In this document: positions 5,470-7,353 of the stretch, one piece after another
How positions within the stretch are numbered: position 1 is the stretch's first letter
Layout of the letters: each line of letters starts with the position of its first letter
Origin: Vulcanimicrobiota bacterium
GTDB taxonomy: Bacteria > Vulcanimicrobiota > Vulcanimicrobiia > Vulcanimicrobiales > Vulcanimicrobiaceae
DNA: 7,353 bases
Direction of reading: 5' to 3'
Assembly: GCA_030043675.1 (NCBI GenBank)
Contig: JASHXG010000190.1
Location: 1-7,353, forward strand
Notes under the pieces: generated by a model
Database searches by the model: none
What the model was told of the DNA's origin: nothing
The model's input: the letters and a program-made list of their open reading frames with translations, nothing else
Translations under genes and position numbers: made by a program

Positions 5470-6872
5470 CGCGTCAGAAACTCACGCGCGGCACGCTCGT
5501 GCTCGACGACGGGCCGCGCGTACGCATCTTGGCTGAAAAGCTCGAGCGCGAGCTGGGGCGAATCGCCCGCCAAGCCATGCCAAGTCGCAACCGGCACGCT
5601 GCGCAACTCGGGGATCCAGCGGCGCACGTAGATTCCGTCGGGATCATGCCGCCGGCGTTGACGCTCCGGATTGTAGATGCGCGGATATTGGGCTAAGTCG
5701 CCGCCGACGCCGGCAACCCACTGCCAGTTGCCGGTCGCAAGGGCCTCATCGTCTTCGATCAACCTTCGGTCCCACTCGTCGCGTCCGATCCGCCAGTCGA
5801 CGCCCAGGTCGAAGCACAGAAACGATGCCGCCACCGCCCGAACGAGCGGATGCATCCATCCGATCTGCTCCAGCTGGCGAACTCCGGCGTCAACCAGCGG
5901 ATAACCCGTGGCGCCCGCACGCCACGCATCCAGCGCTCGATGCGACTGCTTCCACGCGAATCCACGCATTCGTTCTTGGAGCGGCTCGTCGCGCGTTCGC
6001 GGATAAAACCATCCCAACTGCAGGAAGAAGTCGCGTTGCGCCATCGCGCGCAAGAAGCGGCGATACGAGAGTCGCTCCTCGGTCAAAGAGAACGGATCCT
6101 CGAGGCGCTCGCGAAGTGCGCGCACAACCGTGCGAGCCGAGATCGTTCCGAACGAAAGATGCGCCGACAGATGCGAGGTCCGGTCCTCGGACGGAACGAC
6201 CGCCGCGATCGCATAGTGTGCGGCATCCTCTCGCAAGAATCGCTCGAACAGGTCCCGCGCGACGCTCGGCCCGGCCTGGTCGGCGCTCTCGACGGCGCCA
6301 AACTCTTGCGCCCCCGGCAGCGGCTCGCTCTGCAGATCGCAGCATGCGAAGCGGACGAGCAGCGGGTGCTCGTGCGAACGGACCGGAAGGTCACGCCACA
6401 CCTCGAAATAAGGCGCGAACGCGCGATAGCCCGAGCCGGGAACGGAGTGCGCCGCGGCGCTTTCATCCGGAGCGACCGCGGGTGCGTCGTGGACGATCGA
6501 CGCCATGAGCCCCGCCTCCTCGAGCTCCGAGCGCAGCCGTTCGTCGCTGCGCATCGCCCCACCGTCATAAGACGCGCTCCACGCGGCGCCCGGTGCGTGC
6601 GAGGCGGCGGCGAGCGACTTGATCGTTCCCGAAGGCGACCCTCGCCGAACGATCAGCCGGCTTCCGCGCTCGCGCAACTCAACGTCGAGAGCGGCCGCTG
6701 CGGCGCAGAAGAATGCGGCGCGGCGGGGCGAGCGGGCAAGGCGAGCCTTGAGCGCCGCGTCGATGATGAGCAGCGGAAGCACATCGCCGTGCAATGCCGC
6801 AACGGCGAGGCCGGCGTGGTCGTCGAGGCGCAGGTCACGAGTGAAGCGATAGATGAACGGCCGCTCCGCCAT
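5445..6872 (-). CDS. Photolyase/cryptochrome family flavoprotein (deoxyribodipyrimidine photo-lyase-like)
   Basis: This protein has 475 residues, close to E. coli PhrB (472). An N-terminal alpha/beta antenna-type domain (about 5-130, starting RFTRDLRLDDH) is followed by a helical FAD domain (about 200-470). FAD-site signatures are kept: RTSHLSAHLSFG (231-242), Arg280, TGYPLVDAGVRQL (322-334), GWMH (338-341), VDW (358-360), GNWQW (381-385) and RIYNP (398-402). The Trp electron chain aligns as Trp307, Trp360 and Trp383 (E. coli 306, 359, 382). Residues contacting the CPD lesion in E. coli appear changed: Glu274 to Ala276, Trp277 to Gln279, Asn341 to Pro342, Met345 to Ala346 and Asn378 to Ala379. 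DNA repair is therefore the default family role, but a different lesion or a light-sensing role is possible. No strong Shine-Dalgarno precedes ATG 6872. The TonB-like gene ends 48 bases upstream, so co-transcription is possible. Confidence 0.92.
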   Translation of the reverse strand: MAERPFIYRFTRDLRLDDHAGLAVAALHGDVLPLLIIDAALKARLARSPRRAAFFCAAAAALDVELRERGSRLIVRRGSPSGTIKSLAAASHAPGAAWSASYDGGAMRSDERLRSELEEAGLMASIVHDAPAVAPDESAAAHSVPGSGYRAFAPYFEVWRDLPVRSHEHPLLVRFACCDLQSEPLPGAQEFGAVESADQAGPSVARDLFERFLREDAAHYAIAAVVPSEDRTSHLSAHLSFGTISARTVVRALRERLEDPFSLTEERLSYRRFLRAMAQRDFFLQLGWFYPRTRDEPLQERMRGFAWKQSHRALDAWRAGATGYPLVDAGVRQLEQIGWMHPLVRAVAASFLCFDLGVDWRIGRDEWDRRLIEDDEALATGNWQWVAGVGGDLAQYPRIYNPERQRRRHDPDGIYVRRWIPELRSVPVATWHGLAGDSPQLALELFSQDAYARPVVEHERAAREFLTRYRAFVSP

Positions 6873-6920
6873 GACCGGCTCGATTCGGTCGTCGGCTAGG
6901 CTTCCCCCCGACGCTCGGCG

Positions 6921-7353
6921 TTAGTCGCCGGGATTGGAACGAAACGTAAAAGCGTCGCGGTACGTGCTCATCACGGCGCGGCCATCGACACGGCGTGGCG
7001 CGTAGCGTACACGCATCGCCGCGCGGCAGACCGATTCGTCGAGCACGGCGGAACCCGAGCTTTCGGCAATCGTGCATTTGAGCGGACGGCCGTGCCGATC
7101 CACCGTTACTTCGATCGCAGTGGTGCCGTCGGCGTCGAGCGCGTATGCCGTCACCGGCGGATGCGGAACAATCGCGGCATCGCCCCCAATCGGCATGACC
7201 TCGCGATTCGCGCTCCCAGCCGGTGCCATCGCCAGCGATTCCGCGCGTTGCTCGGCCTTGGGCGCGCTCTGAGTTCCGATGGCTGCGATCGAGCGTTCAT
7301 CGCCCGCCGACGGAAGCGTTATGACATTATGGACGACGACCAGCGCGTGCCCC
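6921..7353 (-). CDS. TonB C-terminal domain (energy transducer family) protein, partial
   Basis: The 3' part of a gene that stays open to the window edge; 143 residues are visible and the N-terminus is missing. The C-terminal region reads as a TonB-like domain: AIEVTVDRHGRPLKC, then AESSGSAVLDESVCRAAM, then RYAPRRVDGRAV and a final FTF strand. Two Cys in KCTI and SVCR are spaced as in TonB variants with a likely periplasmic disulfide. Such proteins pass energy from ExbB/ExbD to outer-membrane receptors, or use the domain in other envelope roles. No membrane anchor is seen in the visible part, although a short hydrophobic stretch (ALVVVHNVITL) lies at the edge. An internal ATG at 7229 is possible, but the frame continues upstream without a stop, and a start there would leave no membrane anchor. 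Confidence 0.75.
   Translation of the reverse strand, partial: GHALVVVHNVITLPSAGDERSIAAIGTQSAPKAEQRAESLAMAPAGSANREVMPIGGDAAIVPHPPVTAYALDADGTTAIEVTVDRHGRPLKCTIAESSGSAVLDESVCRAAMRVRYAPRRVDGRAVMSTYRDAFTFRSNPGD

Noticed and set aside
6873..6920. Terminator or promoter between the TonB-like gene and the photolyase gene
   Set aside because: Only a five-base stem with an eight-base loop and no T run is visible, and no convincing -35/-10 pair was found.

Overview
The window is GC-rich, densely packed bacterial DNA with strong Shine-Dalgarno sites. No rRNA, tRNA, insertion sequence or CRISPR array is visible. The TonB-like protein implies an outer membrane (diderm). GC content, gene style and the particular CysD/CysN variants would suit an uncultivated high-GC phylum such as Eremiobacterota/Vulcanimicrobiota, but that is a guess from general impression and not a placement.

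Layout. All genes but one are on the minus strand, so they read from high to low coordinates. From the right edge: the C-terminal part of a TonB-family protein (6921-7353, cut by the window); a photolyase/cryptochrome-family flavoprotein (5445-6872); a plus-strand gene for a small zinc-ribbon membrane protein (4897-5469) whose 3' end overlaps the photolyase tail; a full MsbA-type ABC exporter (3035-4801) divergent from it; a 208-base leader region; then a compact sulfur operon metB - csrA - cysD - cysN (2826 down to 1, cysN cut by the window). The operon genes lie 24 bases apart or overlap.

The sulfur operon combines sulfate activation (CysD/CysN make adenylyl sulfate from sulfate and ATP) with a transsulfuration-type PLP enzyme (MetB family) and, unexpectedly, the RNA-binding regulator CsrA. 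This links sulfur amino acid supply to a post-transcriptional regulator usually found beside flagellar genes.

The most interesting region is the leader of this operon (2827-3038). A consensus-like promoter overlaps the stop codon of the ABC gene. Directly below it is a possible 24-codon leader peptide with five Met codons, four of them within seven codons. About 35 bases after its stop is a perfect 11-bp hairpin ending in UUUU, and then the metB ribosome-binding site. This has the architecture of a ribosome-mediated attenuator that senses methionyl-tRNA. It is inferred from sequence alone.

The second point of interest is the photolyase homologue. It keeps the FAD-contact and Trp electron-transfer residues but appears to have replaced five residues that contact the pyrimidine dimer in E. 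coli photolyase, so it may not be an ordinary CPD photolyase.
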